Position numbers and translations under genes: made by a program. Of a stretch of DNA of 64,000 nt, positions 38,405 through 49,655 are shown in pieces. The DNA comes from Pseudomonas sp. 21 (GTDB lineage: Bacteria > Pseudomonadota > Gammaproteobacteria > Pseudomonadales > Pseudomonadaceae). The notes under the pieces were generated by a model. The model did not search any database and was not told where the DNA came from. It was given only the letters and a program-made list of their open reading frames with translations. Every line of letters starts with the position of its first letter. Positions within the stretch are counted from its first letter, which is position 1. The stretch spans positions 243,406 through 307,405 of the forward strand of contig NZ_JYOA01000004.1 in assembly GCF_000955805.1 (NCBI RefSeq), read 5' to 3'.

Positions 38405-39547
38405 TTAGCGAATCGTGTAGGCGGCCAGCTTACCGCTGTTGCCGAACACGTACATCCAGCTGCCGACTACCAGCGGGCGAACCCGCACGCCGTCACCGTC
38501 GACCTTCTCGCGGCCAACGAAACGACCGTCCACCTGGCTCAGCAGGTGCACGTACCCTTCCAGGTCACCGACGACCACGTTGCTCGACAGCACGGCCGGA
38601 GCGGACAGCTGGCGGCGAGCCAGGGCATCGTTGCTCCACAGCGAGGACGAACCACGGGAATCGAGGCTTTCCACGGTGCCGCTGGACTGGCTGATGAACA
38701 CGCTGCCGGTACCTTCGGCGACGCCGACGTAGCTGGAAGCTTCACGCTGCCAGAGTACGCGGCCAGTGCCTATGTCCAGCGCCGCAGCGCGGCCCTGGTA
38801 GCTGGCGACATAGAGAACGTTGTCGACCAGCAGCAGGCCGCCATCGATATCGACGACGCGGTCCAGCTCGGAACGGCCTTGCGGAATCGCAACGCGCGCT
38901 TCCCAGACCGGCAGGCCACGCTCTACGTCCACGGCGACGACCTTGCCGCTGGCCAGACCGGCCAGGGCCAGGCGGCCGGCGATCAGCGGAGCGCCAGTGC
39001 CGCGCAGGGTCAGCACCGGTACGGTGCCTTCGTAGATCCAGCGCTGGTTGCCGGTGGAGGCGTCGAAGCCGATCAGCTTGTCGTCCTGGGTCTGCACCAC
39101 CACCACGTCACCGTTGGTGGCCGGGGCAGCCAGCACTTCGCTGGTGACCTTGGCGCGCCACTTCTGCTCGCCGGAACCGGAGTCCAGGGCGATCACGTCG
39201 CCACGCAGGGTGCCCAGCAGGACCATGCCGTTGCCCACGCCGACGGCGCCGGAGATCGGCAGATCGAGGTCTTTCTTCCACAGCACTTCGCCGGTTTCGC
39301 GCTGCATGGCCATGACGCGGCCTTCGGCAGACGCGGCGTAGATGGTCTGGCCATCCACGGCGGGCTCGAGCAGGTTGTACAGGTCGCCCTGGCCGTCACC
39401 GACCGAACGGCTCCACTGCTTCTCCAGGCGGACCTCTTCCTTGAAATCGGTCAGCTCGGCCGGCGGCAGTTCTTTCTTGCTATTGCTGCTGCAACCCACA
39501 GCCATCAGGGTCAGTGCCAGCAGTGCAACGTGTTTCCAACGCAACAT
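38405..39547 (-). CDS. bamB: Outer-membrane assembly lipoprotein BamB
   Basis: This 380-residue lipoprotein has lipobox LMAVGC (Cys19) and an eight-bladed PQQ-type beta-propeller with repeats such as GEVLWKKDL, GEQKWRAKV and GNQRWIYEG. It is part of the BAM complex inserting outer-membrane proteins. The stop of yfgM is directly before its start (1-bp spacing), so the two are co-transcribed. Confidence 0.94.
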   Translation of the reverse strand: MLRWKHVALLALTLMAVGCSSNSKKELPPAELTDFKEEVRLEKQWSRSVGDGQGDLYNLLEPAVDGQTIYAASAEGRVMAMQRETGEVLWKKDLDLPISGAVGVGNGMVLLGTLRGDVIALDSGSGEQKWRAKVTSEVLAAPATNGDVVVVQTQDDKLIGFDASTGNQRWIYEGTVPVLTLRGTGAPLIAGRLALAGLASGKVVAVDVERGLPVWEARVAIPQGRSELDRVVDIDGGLLLVDNVLYVASYQGRAAALDIGTGRVLWQREASSYVGVAEGTGSVFISQSSGTVESLDSRGSSSLWSNDALARRQLSAPAVLSSNVVVGDLEGYVHLLSQVDGRFVGREKVDGDGVRVRPLVVGSWMYVFGNSGKLAAYTIR

Positions 39548-39548
39548 C

Positions 39549-40193
39549 TCAGGCGTCTCCCTTGGCCAGGTCGTCGAGTTTCATCTGCAGGGCGCCGACA
39601 GCGGCGTCTTCCGGCAGGGCAGCCTTGGCCTTTTCGTAGGCGACACGGGCGTCGTCATTACGCTTGAGCTGCAGCAGCAGGTCGCCGCGCAGTTCTTCGC
39701 GGGTAGCGACGTAGGCCTTGTCGACGTTGCCGTCGAGCAGCTTCAGACCCTCTTCGGCCTTGCCCTGGGCAGCCAGGACACGGGCCAGGCGCTGGCGGGC
39801 CAGCTCGCCGAGGGTGGCGTCAACCGGCTTGTCGACCACGGCCTTGAGCTCGAGGACGGCGTCATCCAGCTTGCCACTGTCCACTGCAACCTTGGCGACG
39901 AACAGGCGGCCGTACTGGGCGTACGGCGTGCCGGCGAAGTCGGTGTTCAGCTTGCCAGCGAGCTCGGCGACCTTGGCGGTGTCGGGCTTGCCGGCCGGGT
40001 TCAGCGCGGTTTCCAGCAGGGCCTGGTAAATGATGGAGGCGCCCTGGGACTGGTTGTTCTGGTACTTTTTCCAGGCCTGCCAGCCGAACACCACGATCAG
40101 CGCCAGAGCGGCACCGGTCAGCAGGGGCATGCCGTTACGCTGCCACCAGTCCTTGATGTCAGCGATCTGTTCTTCTTCGGTACGGTTACTCAC
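39549..40193 (-). CDS. YfgM-family SecYEG-associated protein
   Basis: This 214-residue protein has a short cytosolic N terminus (MSNRTEEEQIADIKDWW), one membrane span (about 22-40) and a periplasmic TPR-like domain. It matches YfgM, an ancillary subunit at the SecYEG translocon linked to periplasmic chaperones. The start is GTG at 40193 with AGGAG about 7 nt upstream. It lies between hisS and bamB as in other gammaproteobacteria. Confidence 0.88.
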   Translation of the reverse strand: MSNRTEEEQIADIKDWWQRNGMPLLTGAALALIVVFGWQAWKKYQNNQSQGASIIYQALLETALNPAGKPDTAKVAELAGKLNTDFAGTPYAQYGRLFVAKVAVDSGKLDDAVLELKAVVDKPVDATLGELARQRLARVLAAQGKAEEGLKLLDGNVDKAYVATREELRGDLLLQLKRNDDARVAYEKAKAALPEDAAVGALQMKLDDLAKGDA

Positions 40194-40216
40194 CCCAATA
40201 CTCCTATCCGCTCGAT

Positions 40217-41506
40217 TCAGGCCTGCTTGAGGCAGGCAGCCAGGTGCTCGGGCAGAGCATCCCAGGCGATATTCTGTTGTTCGCCCTCGCCACGCAGGGG
40301 CTTGAAACCTACCACGCGGTTGGCCAGTTCGTCGTCACCCAGAATCATTGCGAACTGTGCGCCGCTCTTGTCGGCCTTCTTGAACTGGCTCTTGAAGCTG
40401 CCGGCGCCGGCGTTGACCAGCAGGCGCAGGCCCGGAATGGCCTCACGCAGTTTTTCGGCCAGGGTCAGCGCAGCCAGTTCCGCCGGCTCGCCGAAGGCGC
40501 AGACGTAGAGGTCGGCCGGGCGATTGAGCTCGCCGGGCACCACGCCCAGGGTTTCCAGCAGCAGCACCAGGCGCTCCACGCCCATGGCGAAGCCCACGCC
40601 CGGAGTCGGCTTGCCACCGAACTGGCTGACCAGGCCGTCGTAGCGGCCCCCGCCGCAGACGGTGCCCTGGGCGCCGAGCTTGTCGGTGACCCATTCGAAA
40701 GCGGTGCGGCAGTAGTAGTCCAGGCCGCGCACCAGCTTCTGGTTGATCTCGTAGCGCAGGCCGACCGCATCCAGGCGGGCCTTCAGGCCCTCGAAGTGGG
40801 CGATCGACTCTTCATCCAGGTAGTCGTGCAGGCTCGGCGCGCCAACCAGCAGGGCCTGGGTGCTTTCCACCTTGCTGTCGAGGATGCGCAGCGGGTTGGT
40901 GGTCATGCGGCGCTGGCTGTCTTCGTCGAGCTGGTCGAAGCGCTCCTGCAGGTAGGCCACCAGGTCCTCGCGGAAACGCGCCCGAGCTTCGCTGGAACCC
41001 AGGGTGTTCAGCTGCAGGGTCACGGCGTCGGCCATGCCCAGCTTCTGCCACAGGCGCCAGGTGAGGATGATCAGCTCGGCATCGATGTCCGGGCCGGGCA
41101 GGTTGAAGACTTCCACGCCAATCTGGTGGAACTGGCGGTAGCGGCCCTTCTGCGGCTTCTCGTAGCGGAACATCGGGCCGGTGTACCAGAGCTTCTGTAC
41201 CTGGCCGCCACCGGACAGGCCGTGCTCCAGCACGGCGCGCACGCAGCCCGCGGTGCCTTCAGGGCGCATGGTCAGGGATTCGCCGTTGCGGTCGAGGAAG
41301 GTGTACATCTCCTTGTCGACCACGTCGGTGCCTTCGCCGATGCCGCGGGCGAAGAGTTCAGTGAACTCGAGGATCGGCATGCGGATCTCGCTGTAGCCAT
41401 AGGCGTCCAGCAGATCGGCAAAGGTGCGCTCCAGATAGCGCCAGGCCGGGGTCTGGTCCGGCAGGATGTCGTTCATGCCACGGATGGCTTGCAGGGACTT
41501 GCTCAC
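40217..41506 (-). CDS. hisS: Histidyl-tRNA synthetase
   Basis: This 429-residue class II synthetase has [11 protein letters not shown] at the start, the motif 2 region [20 protein letters not shown], the His-specific [15 protein letters not shown], and [11 protein letters not shown] motif 3, followed by the anticodon-binding domain. The start is GTG at 41506 with AAGGA 8 nt upstream. ispG is 18 bp upstream. Confidence 0.95.
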   Translation of the reverse strand: MSKSLQAIRGMNDILPDQTPAWRYLERTFADLLDAYGYSEIRMPILEFTELFARGIGEGTDVVDKEMYTFLDRNGESLTMRPEGTAGCVRAVLEHGLSGGGQVQKLWYTGPMFRYEKPQKGRYRQFHQIGVEVFNLPGPDIDAELIILTWRLWQKLGMADAVTLQLNTLGSSEARARFREDLVAYLQERFDQLDEDSQRRMTTNPLRILDSKVESTQALLVGAPSLHDYLDEESIAHFEGLKARLDAVGLRYEINQKLVRGLDYYCRTAFEWVTDKLGAQGTVCGGGRYDGLVSQFGGKPTPGVGFAMGVERLVLLLETLGVVPGELNRPADLYVCAFGEPAELAALTLAEKLREAIPGLRLLVNAGAGSFKSQFKKADKSGAQFAMILGDDELANRVVGFKPLRGEGEQQNIAWDALPEHLAACLKQA

Positions 41507-41524
41507 TTAGGATCCTTGTTGCGG

Positions 41525-42637
41525 TCAGCCGCGCACGATGAGTGCGGCGTCGGCCTCGGCCTTCTCGGCCGCTTTTTCGCGGATCAGCCGTTCCAGCTCA
41601 TCCACCAGGTTATCGTTCTGCAGCTTCTGCGCCGGCTTGCCGTCGATGTAGATCAGGTTGCTCGGCGTGCCGCCGGTGAGGCCGATGTGGGCCTCCTTGG
41701 CTTCGCCCGGGCCGTTGACCACACAGCCGATCACGGCGACGTCCAGCGGGACCAGCAGGTCCTCCAGGCGGCCTTCCAGCTCGTTCATGGTCTTGACCAC
41801 ATCGAAGTTCTGCCGCGAGCAGCTCGGGCAGGCGATGAAGTTGATGCCACGGGAGCGCAGACGCAGCGACTTGAGGATGTCGAAGCCGACCTTGATCTCT
41901 TCCACCGGGTCGGCGGCGAGCGAGATGCGGATGGTGTCGCCGATGCCTTCGGCGAGCAGCATGCCCAGGCCCACGGCGGACTTCACGGTGCCCGAACGCA
42001 GGCCACCGGCTTCGGTGATGCCCAGGTGCAGGGGTTGTTCGATCTGCTTGGCCAGCAGGCGGTAGGCGGCGACGGCCATGAACACATCGGAGGCCTTCAC
42101 GCTGACCTTGAAGTTCTGGAAGTCCAGGCGGTCGAGGTGATCGACGTGGCGCATGGCCGATTCCAACAGCGCCTCGGGGGTCGGCTCGCCGTACTTCTTC
42201 TGCAGGTCCTTCTCCAGGGAGCCGGCGTTGACGCCGATGCGGATCGGGATATTGCGCTCGCGAGCGGCATCGACCACGGCCTTCACGCGGTCTTCGCGAC
42301 CGATGTTGCCCGGGTTGATGCGCAGGCAGTCAACGCCCAGTTCCGCCACGCGCAGGGCGATCTTATAGTCGAAGTGGATGTCGGCAACCAGCGGCACCCT
42401 GACCTGCTGCTTGATCTTGCCGAACGCCTCGGCGGCGTCCATGTCCGGCACGGAGACGCGGACAATGTCGGCGCCCGCGTCTTCCAGACGGCGGATCTGC
42501 GCCACAGTGGCGGCCACATCGAGGGTATCGGTGTTGGTCATGCTCTGCACGGCGATGGGGGCATCCCCACCCACCGGCACGTTACCTACCCAGATCTTGC
42601 GGGACAGGCGACGTTTGATCGGAGACTCGCAATGCAT
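41525..42637 (-). CDS. ispG: 4-hydroxy-3-methylbut-2-enyl-diphosphate synthase
   Basis: This 370-residue [4Fe-4S] enzyme performs the penultimate MEP-pathway step of isoprenoid synthesis. The TIM-barrel domain begins [12 protein letters not shown]; the cluster cysteines lie in ACPSCSRQ and [11 protein letters not shown] near the C terminus. ATG at 42637 is chosen, one base after the rodZ stop. A GTG at 42649 would overlap rodZ and add four residues. Confidence 0.95.
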   Translation of the reverse strand: MHCESPIKRRLSRKIWVGNVPVGGDAPIAVQSMTNTDTLDVAATVAQIRRLEDAGADIVRVSVPDMDAAEAFGKIKQQVRVPLVADIHFDYKIALRVAELGVDCLRINPGNIGREDRVKAVVDAARERNIPIRIGVNAGSLEKDLQKKYGEPTPEALLESAMRHVDHLDRLDFQNFKVSVKASDVFMAVAAYRLLAKQIEQPLHLGITEAGGLRSGTVKSAVGLGMLLAEGIGDTIRISLAADPVEEIKVGFDILKSLRLRSRGINFIACPSCSRQNFDVVKTMNELEGRLEDLLVPLDVAVIGCVVNGPGEAKEAHIGLTGGTPSNLIYIDGKPAQKLQNDNLVDELERLIREKAAEKAEADAALIVRG

Positions 42638-42638
42638 C

Positions 42639-43682
42639 TTACTGTCCACCCAACTTCAGGCGAGCGGTGCCACCGCGCGCCGGCGTGACTTCGACCGGCT
42701 GGCCGTTGTAGCTGACCTGAGCGCCCTGGGCGAAGCCAAGACGCAGCTGGACCGGCGCCTTGGCGGCGACCTCCAGCGAATCACCCTTGCGCTTGAGGCC
42801 CTCGAGGATGACCTTGCCGTCGGCATCGGTCACCTGGGTCCAGCAATCGGCGCTGAATTGAACCTTGACCACGCCCTGGCCGGCGGAAGCGACCACCGGA
42901 GCGGCAGGCGCCTCCGGAGCCACAGGGGCGACCGGAGCGGCCGGAGCGGCCGGGCTGGCCGGAGCGACGGGCTGCTGGGCAGTCGGTTGCTGGGCGGGAA
43001 CCGCCGGGGCCGGGCCCGGTGCGGTTTCGGCAGCGGCCGGGGCGCCCGGCGCTGCCGGGTTGGCAGCGACCGGCGGAGTGCCTTCGGTCGGAGCCTCGGC
43101 GGCGCCGCTGTCGCCGGCCGGCTCGCTCGGAACAGCCGGAGTATTGGCCTGGTCCTCGGCGACAGCCTGGTCTTCCGGCTCGTCGAGGGTGTGGATTTCG
43201 GTGGTGCCGTCGGCGCTTTCGACCTCGACGTGCTCCATGTTCAGGCTACCGGTCTCGGCCGGGCGCGCAGAGCGCTCCTGCCACCAGAAGTAGCCGAAGC
43301 CGATGAGCACGGCCAGCAGCGCCAGGCTGAACAGGCGCAGCAGGTTACGCGACAGGCGTACGGGCTCGACCACGCGACCGAGGGCCTGGACGTTGCTGCC
43401 GGTAGCGTCGGTGCCGGTGTACTGATCGAAGGCGGTGACCATCTGGGCCTGGTCCATGCCCAGCAGCTTGGCGTAGGCGCGGATGTAACCACGGGCGAAG
43501 GTGTGACCCGGCAACTGCTCGAACGAGCCCTGCTCCAGCGAACGCAGGGCGTTCTCGGTCAGGTTCAGCTGGCCGGCGACCTGAGCGGTGCTCCAGCCCT
43601 TGTTCTCGCGCGCCTGGCGCAGGGTTTCGCCAGGGTTGGCGCGGGTCGTGCCGATGACATCGGACTGCGACGTATTCATCAT
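42639..43682 (-). CDS. rodZ: Cytoskeletal/cell-shape protein RodZ
   Basis: This 347-residue protein has a cytoplasmic Cro/CI-type HTH domain (about 18-75, [20 protein letters not shown]), one membrane span (about 113-133), a long Pro/Ala-rich periplasmic linker (about 165-268) and a C-terminal beta domain. It links MreB to the envelope. It overlaps the pilF stop, so it is in the pilF-rodZ-ispG-hisS operon. Two adjacent ATGs (43682 and 43679) are both usable. Confidence 0.92.
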   Translation of the reverse strand: MMNTSQSDVIGTTRANPGETLRQARENKGWSTAQVAGQLNLTENALRSLEQGSFEQLPGHTFARGYIRAYAKLLGMDQAQMVTAFDQYTGTDATGSNVQALGRVVEPVRLSRNLLRLFSLALLAVLIGFGYFWWQERSARPAETGSLNMEHVEVESADGTTEIHTLDEPEDQAVAEDQANTPAVPSEPAGDSGAAEAPTEGTPPVAANPAAPGAPAAAETAPGPAPAVPAQQPTAQQPVAPASPAAPAAPVAPVAPEAPAAPVVASAGQGVVKVQFSADCWTQVTDADGKVILEGLKRKGDSLEVAAKAPVQLRLGFAQGAQVSYNGQPVEVTPARGGTARLKLGGQ

Positions 43683-44437
43683 TTATCCGCCTGGTATGCC
43701 TGGTATTCAGGAGAAGCGGGATACAGGCGCTTGAGTTGCAGCCCGTAGCTGGCAGCGGTATCCCGGTCGTCGTAGATCTTGGCCAGTCGAATCCCCAGCA
43801 GCAGGCTGCGCGCGGTCTGCGGGCCCCGCTTGAGGTATTCCTCGTAATAGGCCCGAGCCGGCACGTACTCGCGGTCCTGATAGGTCAGGTCAGCCAGTTC
43901 GAGCAGCGCCCCCGTCGAATTGCGGTTCAGGCGAATGGCCTTCTCGAAGTATTCCTTGGCCTGAGCGCGGTTGTTGAGCTTCATGCTCACCAGACCGAGG
44001 TTCTCGAAGATGCGCGAACGTTCGGAATAGAGGCCGTCTTCCGTGGCCTTCATGTAGGTGTCGTAAGCTTCCTGGTAACGCTGCTGCTCGAACAGGAAGC
44101 CCGCATAGTTGTTCAGGATGCGCGCGTCGCCCGAGCGCGCGGACAGCGCCTTGCGGAATTCGCTCTCGGCGAGCTTGGGCTCTTTCTCGACCTGATAGAC
44201 CACGGCCAGGGCAGCGTGGGCATCGGCGCTGGAGGAGTCGAGCTCCAGGGCCTGGCGCAGCGGCACCTTGGCCTGCTCGGTGTTGCCCATCTGCAGGTAA
44301 CCGATGCCGAGCTGGATATAGGCGTCACGCGCCTCGTCCCGGCCCTTCTCGGTTTTCAGAGGATCCTGTTTACCAGTCGTCACGCAACCCGTCAGCACGG
44401 TTGCCAACAGTAAGCACAGCGCGGCGCGCAGGGTCAT
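43679..44437 (-). CDS. pilF: Type IV pilus pilotin PilF (TPR lipoprotein)
   Basis: This 252-residue lipoprotein has lipobox ATVLTGC (Cys18) and about six TPR repeats (ARDAYIQLGIGYLQMGN onward). PilF is the pilotin that places the PilQ secretin in the outer membrane. The start at 44437 lies between rlmN and the lipobox; upstream codons overlap rlmN. Neighbour order rlmN-pilF-rodZ is conserved in Pseudomonas. Confidence 0.93.
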   Translation of the reverse strand: MTLRAALCLLLATVLTGCVTTGKQDPLKTEKGRDEARDAYIQLGIGYLQMGNTEQAKVPLRQALELDSSSADAHAALAVVYQVEKEPKLAESEFRKALSARSGDARILNNYAGFLFEQQRYQEAYDTYMKATEDGLYSERSRIFENLGLVSMKLNNRAQAKEYFEKAIRLNRNSTGALLELADLTYQDREYVPARAYYEEYLKRGPQTARSLLLGIRLAKIYDDRDTAASYGLQLKRLYPASPEYQAYQADK

Positions 44438-44453
44438 TGGAATCCTCCCTAGT

Positions 44454-45602
44454 TCAGTTTCGGTTGGTAGCTGGCGTGGTCTGGTCGGCATCGGCCGCCA
44501 GCTGACGTACGGCAATATAGCGTTCGCTGCGGCGGGTGCGGTCCATCACCTGGCCTACCAGCTGACCACAGGCGGCATCGATATCGTCGCCACGAGTGGT
44601 ACGAACGGTCACGTTGAAGCCGCTCTTGTGCAGCATGTCCTGGAAACGGCGAATGGCATTGTTGCTCGGACGCTCGTAACCGGAATGCGGGAACGGATTA
44701 AACGGAATCAGGTTGATCTTGCAAGGGAAATCCTTGAGCAGTGCGATCAGTTGCTCAGCATGCTCGGGCTGGTCGTTGACGCCGGCCAGCAGGGTGTACT
44801 CGATCGTCAGCACGCGCTCCTTGCCCAGGCGTGTGATGTAGCGGTAGCAGGAGTCGAGCAGCATCTCGAGCGGGTACTTCTTGTTGATCGGTACCAGCTT
44901 GTTGCGCAGTTCGTCGTTCGGCGCGTGCAACGACAGGGCCAGGGACACGTCGGTCACTTCGGCGAGCTTGTCGATCATCGGCACCACGCCAGAGGTGGAC
45001 AGGGTCACCTTGCGCTTGGAAATGCCGTAGCCGAGGTCTTCCATCATGATGCTCATGGCGGTCACGACGTTGTCGAAGTTCAGCAGCGGCTCGCCCATGC
45101 CCATCATCACCACGTTGGTGATGGCACGGTCGATCTTGCCCGGGATGGTCCCGAACGACTGGTTGGCGATCCACACCTGGCCGATGATCTCGGCGGAGGT
45201 CAGGTCGCTGTTGAAGCCTTGCTTGCCGGTGGAGCAGAAGCTGCAGTCCAGCGCGCAACCGGCCTGCGACGACACGCACAGGGTGCCGCGGCCGCCCTGC
45301 GGGATGTACACGGTCTCGACGCAACTGCCCGAGGCCACGCGCACCACCCACTTGCGGGTACCGTCAGCGGAAATGTCCTGGCTGACGATCTCCGGAGGAC
45401 GAATTTCGGCAACGGCCTCGAGCTTTTCGCGCAAGGCCTTGCCGACGTTCGTCATGGCGCTGAATTCGACAGCGCCAAAGTGGTGAATCCATTGCATCAC
45501 CTGGCCGGCGCGGAAGCGCTTTTCACCGATGGACTCGAAGAATTCCTCGAGCTGGGGCTTGGTCATGCCCAGCAGGTTGGCCTTTACAGCGGTATCAGTC
45601 AT
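44454..45602 (-). CDS. rlmN: Dual-specificity 23S rRNA/tRNA methyltransferase RlmN
   Basis: This 382-residue radical-SAM enzyme methylates C2 of A2503 in 23S rRNA and A37 in tRNAs. The CxxxCxxC cluster motif is [27 protein letters not shown] and the C-terminal catalytic Cys in [12 protein letters not shown] are present. The start at 45602 ([13 protein letters not shown]) has GAGGGTG about 7 nt upstream; an ATG at 45620 is less likely. ndk lies 27 bp upstream. Confidence 0.94.
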   Translation of the reverse strand: MTDTAVKANLLGMTKPQLEEFFESIGEKRFRAGQVMQWIHHFGAVEFSAMTNVGKALREKLEAVAEIRPPEIVSQDISADGTRKWVVRVASGSCVETVYIPQGGRGTLCVSSQAGCALDCSFCSTGKQGFNSDLTSAEIIGQVWIANQSFGTIPGKIDRAITNVVMMGMGEPLLNFDNVVTAMSIMMEDLGYGISKRKVTLSTSGVVPMIDKLAEVTDVSLALSLHAPNDELRNKLVPINKKYPLEMLLDSCYRYITRLGKERVLTIEYTLLAGVNDQPEHAEQLIALLKDFPCKINLIPFNPFPHSGYERPSNNAIRRFQDMLHKSGFNVTVRTTRGDDIDAACGQLVGQVMDRTRRSERYIAVRQLAADADQTTPATNRN

Positions 45603-45629
45603 GGATTCACCCTCGCTCATTCGCCGTTA

Positions 45630-46061
45630 TCAGCGAATGCGCTCGCACACCTCGGTGCTGGAGAAGAAGTAAGCGATTTCGCGGGCAGCCGAAGCTTCCG
45701 AGTCGGAACCGTGTACGGCGTTCTCGTCGATGGAAACGGCGAAGTCGGCGCGGATGGTGCCGGCGTCAGCTTTCTTCGGATCGGTGGCGCCCATCAGCTC
45801 ACGGTTGCGCAGGATGGCGTCTTCGCCTTCCAGAACCTGAACAACGACCGGGCCGGAGGTCATGAAGGAAACCAGGTCCTTGAAGAAGGGACGCTCTTTG
45901 TGCTCGGCGTAGAAACCGCCAGCTTCGCGCTCGGACAGCTGAACCATCTTGGAAGCGACGACGCGCAGGCCGGCTTTCTCGAAGCGGGTCAGGATTTCGC
46001 CGATGACGTTCTTGGAAACGGCGTCAGGCTTGATGATGGAGAAGGTACGTTGCAGGGCCAT
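45630..46061 (-). CDS. ndk: Nucleoside diphosphate kinase
   Basis: This 143-residue enzyme balances NTP pools. It has the phospho-His117 in NAVHGSDS and the N-terminal [15 protein letters not shown]. Length is standard. The frame extends 12 codons upstream without similarity. It precedes rlmN on the minus strand and follows the isc operon terminator. Confidence 0.96.
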   Translation of the reverse strand: MALQRTFSIIKPDAVSKNVIGEILTRFEKAGLRVVASKMVQLSEREAGGFYAEHKERPFFKDLVSFMTSGPVVVQVLEGEDAILRNRELMGATDPKKADAGTIRADFAVSIDENAVHGSDSEASAAREIAYFFSSTEVCERIR

Positions 46062-46250
46062 GGAAATAACTCCGAAAAGCAAGGTTGGTAATGCCAAGAA
46101 GCCCCTGGCGTGGCCAGGAGCTCCTGCGATTCTAGGGTTTGCCGCGCGCTGCGCCCGTGGGGCGGAAGCCGCGAAACCGGCCCGACTGCGACAGGGCCGG
46201 CGACTGGAAAACTCCCTCGGGGAAATTTTCGACAGCTCACCTAAAGATAA

Positions 46251-46273
46251 AACCCGCGAATTATACGCGGGTT
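46251..46273 (-). terminator. isc operon terminator
   Basis: On the minus strand AACCCGCG, a TATAATT loop and CGCGGGTT are followed by TTATCTTT. A second GC hairpin (GCGGCT/AGCCGC, 46292-46309) lies just after the iscX stop. The rest of 46062-46250 presumably holds the ndk promoter but none was clear. Confidence 0.8.
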
Positions 46274-46311
46274 CATGACAAATGGGTACGCGGCTCTGGT
46301 GAGCCGCGCCC

Positions 46312-46512
46312 TCAGTCGGCTTCTTCGATCCAGGCGGCCTGGATGGCCTCCAGGACCTTTTCCCCGCCGCGGGAAGGATCGTCGCTGAACTCCGGCAATG
46401 CCAGCACCCAACGGTGCAGATCGACGAAGTTCACATAGCGCGGATCGACGTCCGGCTTGGACTCGGCCAGCTGGATGGCGATTTCGAGCACATCAACCCA
46501 TTTCAGACTCAT
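46312..46512 (-). CDS. iscX: Fe-S assembly protein IscX
   Basis: This acidic 66-residue protein begins [17 protein letters not shown] and ends [10 protein letters not shown], as in IscX. It binds IscS and iron and modulates cluster assembly. It is the last gene of the isc operon, 14 bp after fdx. Confidence 0.92.
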   Translation of the reverse strand: MSLKWVDVLEIAIQLAESKPDVDPRYVNFVDLHRWVLALPEFSDDPSRGGEKVLEAIQAAWIEEAD

Positions 46513-46526
46513 GTGAACGCTCCGCC

Positions 46527-46865
46527 TCAGTGACCTTCGGACACCTGGTTGATGGTGTATTTCGGGATTTCCACCACCAGATCGCTCTCGCCGACCACGG
46601 CCTGGCAGGACAAGCGCGAATCCGGCTCCAGACCCCAGGCCTTGTCCAGCATGTCGTCTTCCAGCTCGTCGGAGGCTTCCATGGAGTTGAAGCCTTCGCG
46701 CACGACCACGTGGCAGGTGGTGCAGGCACAGGACATCTCGCAGGCGTGCTCGATCTCGATGCCGTTGCGCAGCGCCGCCTTCATGATGGTTTCGCCCGGC
46801 TGGGCTTCGATCACCGCGCCTTCGGGGCAGTGTTCGGCGTGGGGCAGAAAGACAATCTGCGGCAT
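46527..46865 (-). CDS. fdx: ISC-system [2Fe-2S] ferredoxin
   Basis: This 112-residue adrenodoxin-type ferredoxin has cluster cysteines in HACEMSCACTTCHVV and LSCQAVV. It supplies electrons for Fe-S assembly on IscU. It lies 6 bp after hscA. Confidence 0.94.
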   Translation of the reverse strand: MPQIVFLPHAEHCPEGAVIEAQPGETIMKAALRNGIEIEHACEMSCACTTCHVVVREGFNSMEASDELEDDMLDKAWGLEPDSRLSCQAVVGESDLVVEIPKYTINQVSEGH

Positions 46866-46871
46866 CTTCGC

Positions 46872-48731
46872 TTATTCCTCGATTTCATTGAGCCGGCGAC
46901 CGGCCAGTGCGGCTTTGACGGTGGCGTCCATACGGCGCGCGGCAAAGGCGTCGGTCAGCTGGGACAGACGCTTGATCTGTAGTTCGATGGCAGTGGCATC
47001 GCTGCCGGTGGCCAGCTCGCGCAGCGAGTCCATGCCGGCATCGATGACCAGGCGCTCATCCGCCTCGAGCAGGCGCTCACCATCGGCGTCCAGCGCCGAC
47101 TGCACGGCTTCCAGCAGGCGCTGGGCCTCGACCTGCTGCTCGCGCAGCGCGCGGGCCGCCATGTCGTCGCCGGCGTACTGGAAGGAATCCTGCAGCATGC
47201 GGGCGATCTCGCCGTCGGTCAGGCCATAGGACGGCTTGACCTGGATGCTCGCCTCGACGCCGGAGGACAGCTCGCGGGCGGAAACGCCCAACAGCCCATC
47301 GGCGTCGACCTGGAAGCTGACGCGGATCTTCGCCGCGCCCGCCACCATCGGCGGAATGCCGCGCAGCTCGAAGCGCGCCAGGGACCGGCAGTCCTTGACC
47401 AGCTCACGCTCGCCTTGCAGCACGTGAATCATCATGGCCGTCTGGCCATCCTTGTAGGTGGTGAACTCCTGGGCACGCGCCACCGGGATGGTGGTGTTGC
47501 GCGGAATCACCTTCTCCATCAGCCCGCCCATGGTTTCCAGGCCGAGCGACAGGGGAATCACGTCCAGCAGCAGCAGCTCTTCGCCACGCTTGTTGCCGGC
47601 CAGGGCATCAGCCTGGATGGCGGCACCGATGGCGACCACCTGGTCCGGGTCGATATCGGTCAGCGGCTCGCGACCGAACAGCTCGCCCACCAGCTCGCGA
47701 ACGCGCGGCACGCGGGTGGAACCACCGACCATGACCACGGCGCTGACTTCTTCCAGCTCGATGCCCGAATCACGCACGGCACGGCGGCAGGACTTGAGGC
47801 TGCGCTGGATCATCGGGTCGATCAGGGAGTCCATCCGGGCGCGGGTCAGCTCACCGGTCCAGCTGCCGTAGGCGACGGCAACGCTGGCGCTATCGGTCAG
47901 GGCTTCCTTGGCGGCACAGGCAGTCTGCAGCAGAAGGCGCTGGGCGCCCGGATCAAGGTCAGCCGAGATACCGGACTGCTCGATGATCCAGCCGGCGATG
48001 GCATGGTCGAAATCGTCGCCGCCCAGGGCGGTGTCGCCGCCGGTGGCCAGGACCTCGAAGACACCCCGAGTCAGGCGCAGGATGGAGATATCGAAAGTGC
48101 CGCCGCCCAGGTCGTAGATGGCGACCAGGCCTTCGGCATTCTTGTCCAGGCCGTAGGCGACGGCGGCAGCGGTCGGCTCGTTGAGCAGGCGCAGCACGTG
48201 CAGGCCGGCCAGACGCGCGGCGTCCTTGGTGGCCTGACGCTGGGCGTCGTCGAAATAGGCGGGAACGGTGATCACCGCGCCGACCAGCTCGCCACCCAGG
48301 GTGGACTCGGCGCGCTGACGCAGGACACGGAGGATCTCAGCCGAGACTTCCACCGGGCTCTTGGCACCCTGGACAGTCTCGATGAAGGGCATGTGCGATT
48401 CGCCCTGGGTGAAGCGGTACGGCAGTTGGCCGCCCAGTTGCTTCACATCTTCCAGGCCGCGCCCCATGAAGCGCTTGACCGAGATGATGGAGTTCAGCGG
48501 ATCCTGCGAGGCGTTGGCGCGAACGCTCTCGCCCACCTCGATGCGATCGGCGAGATAGCGCACCGCAGACGGCAGGATCACTTCGCCGCGATCATCGGGC
48601 AAGGGTGCTGCGACGCCGCTGCGCACGGCAGCGACCAGGGAATTCGTGGTGCCCAGGTCGATCCCCACCGCCAGGCGACGCTGGTGTGGCTGGGGACTTT
48701 GTCCGGGCTCGGCGATCTGCAGTAGGGCCAT
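46872..48731 (-). CDS. hscA: Hsp70-type Fe-S chaperone HscA
   Basis: This 619-residue chaperone has the Hsp70 nucleotide-binding domain ([36 protein letters not shown]) and a substrate domain that binds the LPPVK motif of IscU. It uses ATP to release clusters. It lies 44 bp after hscB. Confidence 0.95.
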   Translation of the reverse strand: MALLQIAEPGQSPQPHQRRLAVGIDLGTTNSLVAAVRSGVAAPLPDDRGEVILPSAVRYLADRIEVGESVRANASQDPLNSIISVKRFMGRGLEDVKQLGGQLPYRFTQGESHMPFIETVQGAKSPVEVSAEILRVLRQRAESTLGGELVGAVITVPAYFDDAQRQATKDAARLAGLHVLRLLNEPTAAAVAYGLDKNAEGLVAIYDLGGGTFDISILRLTRGVFEVLATGGDTALGGDDFDHAIAGWIIEQSGISADLDPGAQRLLLQTACAAKEALTDSASVAVAYGSWTGELTRARMDSLIDPMIQRSLKSCRRAVRDSGIELEEVSAVVMVGGSTRVPRVRELVGELFGREPLTDIDPDQVVAIGAAIQADALAGNKRGEELLLLDVIPLSLGLETMGGLMEKVIPRNTTIPVARAQEFTTYKDGQTAMMIHVLQGERELVKDCRSLARFELRGIPPMVAGAAKIRVSFQVDADGLLGVSARELSSGVEASIQVKPSYGLTDGEIARMLQDSFQYAGDDMAARALREQQVEAQRLLEAVQSALDADGERLLEADERLVIDAGMDSLRELATGSDATAIELQIKRLSQLTDAFAARRMDATVKAALAGRRLNEIEE

Positions 48732-48775
48732 GCGGTTTCTAATCAGGCTATCGGGCGCGGCGCGGGCCGCGCGGA

Positions 48776-49297
48776 TTAATCGTCGAGTCGCTCTTCCAGC
48801 TGCCGCACTTCCTGCGCCAGCTTGTCGAGGAACTGCATGCGGCGAACCAGACGCTCGGCCAGTTCTCGACGGCCGGCATCATCCCAGCAATCGGCGAAAT
48901 CCTCTTCCAGACGCTGCTGGGCGGACTTCAGCTGACGCTTGAACTGCGCCACGCCATCAAGATCGGCGCTGTTCTGCAGGTCTTCCAGGTCCTCGCGCAA
49001 CTGCATCTGCTGCAGGAGGAACTCCGAGTCCTGCACCGTGGCTTCCAGCGGCAGCGAATCGCCGCGCAGGGCCAGCAGGTACAGGGCACGACGCGGAACG
49101 CTCTTCAGCGTCTGGTAGGCATCGTTGAGTTCAGCGGCCTTGGCCTGCGCCAGTCGCTGCTCGCGCTCGGAAGCATCGGCGAAGCGGTCCGGATGGACGG
49201 TGCGCACCAGCTCCCGGTAGCGATTGCCGAGGGCTTCCAGATCGATCCGGAAGCCCGGCTGCAGGTCGAACAGCGCGAAGTGACAGGGACTACCCAC
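48776..49297 (-). CDS. hscB: J-protein co-chaperone HscB
   Basis: This 173-residue co-chaperone has a J domain (about 4-75) with HPDR in [11 protein letters not shown] and a C-terminal IscU-binding helical bundle. GTG at 49297 ([12 protein letters not shown]) is chosen: GAGG is about 7 nt upstream and the length fits HscB. It begins 8 bp after the iscA stop. Confidence 0.92.
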   Translation of the reverse strand: MGSPCHFALFDLQPGFRIDLEALGNRYRELVRTVHPDRFADASEREQRLAQAKAAELNDAYQTLKSVPRRALYLLALRGDSLPLEATVQDSEFLLQQMQLREDLEDLQNSADLDGVAQFKRQLKSAQQRLEEDFADCWDDAGRRELAERLVRRMQFLDKLAQEVRQLEERLDD

Positions 49298-49305
49298 ACC
49301 CAGCC

Positions 49306-49629
49306 TCAGACGTTGAAGCTTTCGCCGCAGCCACACTCACCGCGCACGTTCGGGTTGTTGAACTTGAAGCCCTCGTTGAGGCCTTCCTTGGTGAAGTCCA
49401 ACTCCGTGCCGTCGAGGTAGACCAGGCTTTTCGGGTCGATGATGACCTTCACGCCGTGGCTCTCGAACACCTCGTCCTCGGCTGCCAGTTCGTCGACGAA
49501 CTCCAGCACGTAGGCAAGGCCCGAACAGCCGGTGGTACGCACGCCAAGACGAATGCCCTCGCCCTTGCCGCGCCCTTCGAGGGAGCGGCGAACGTGGTTG
49601 GCGGCGGCTTCGGTCATGCTGATGGCCAT
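49306..49629 (-). CDS. iscA: A-type Fe-S carrier IscA
   Basis: This 107-residue protein has the A-type cysteines in TTGCSGLAY and ECGCGESF. It carries assembled clusters to target proteins. It lies 26 bp after iscU in the operon. Confidence 0.95.
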   Translation of the reverse strand: MAISMTEAAANHVRRSLEGRGKGEGIRLGVRTTGCSGLAYVLEFVDELAAEDEVFESHGVKVIIDPKSLVYLDGTELDFTKEGLNEGFKFNNPNVRGECGCGESFNV

Positions 49630-49655
49630 GGGAACTCCTTACTCAACGAATCGCT

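Noticed and set aside
46251-46273. TATAAT on the minus strand as an ndk promoter -10
   Set aside because: It lies in the loop of the isc terminator and no -35 at proper spacing was found; chance match is more likely.
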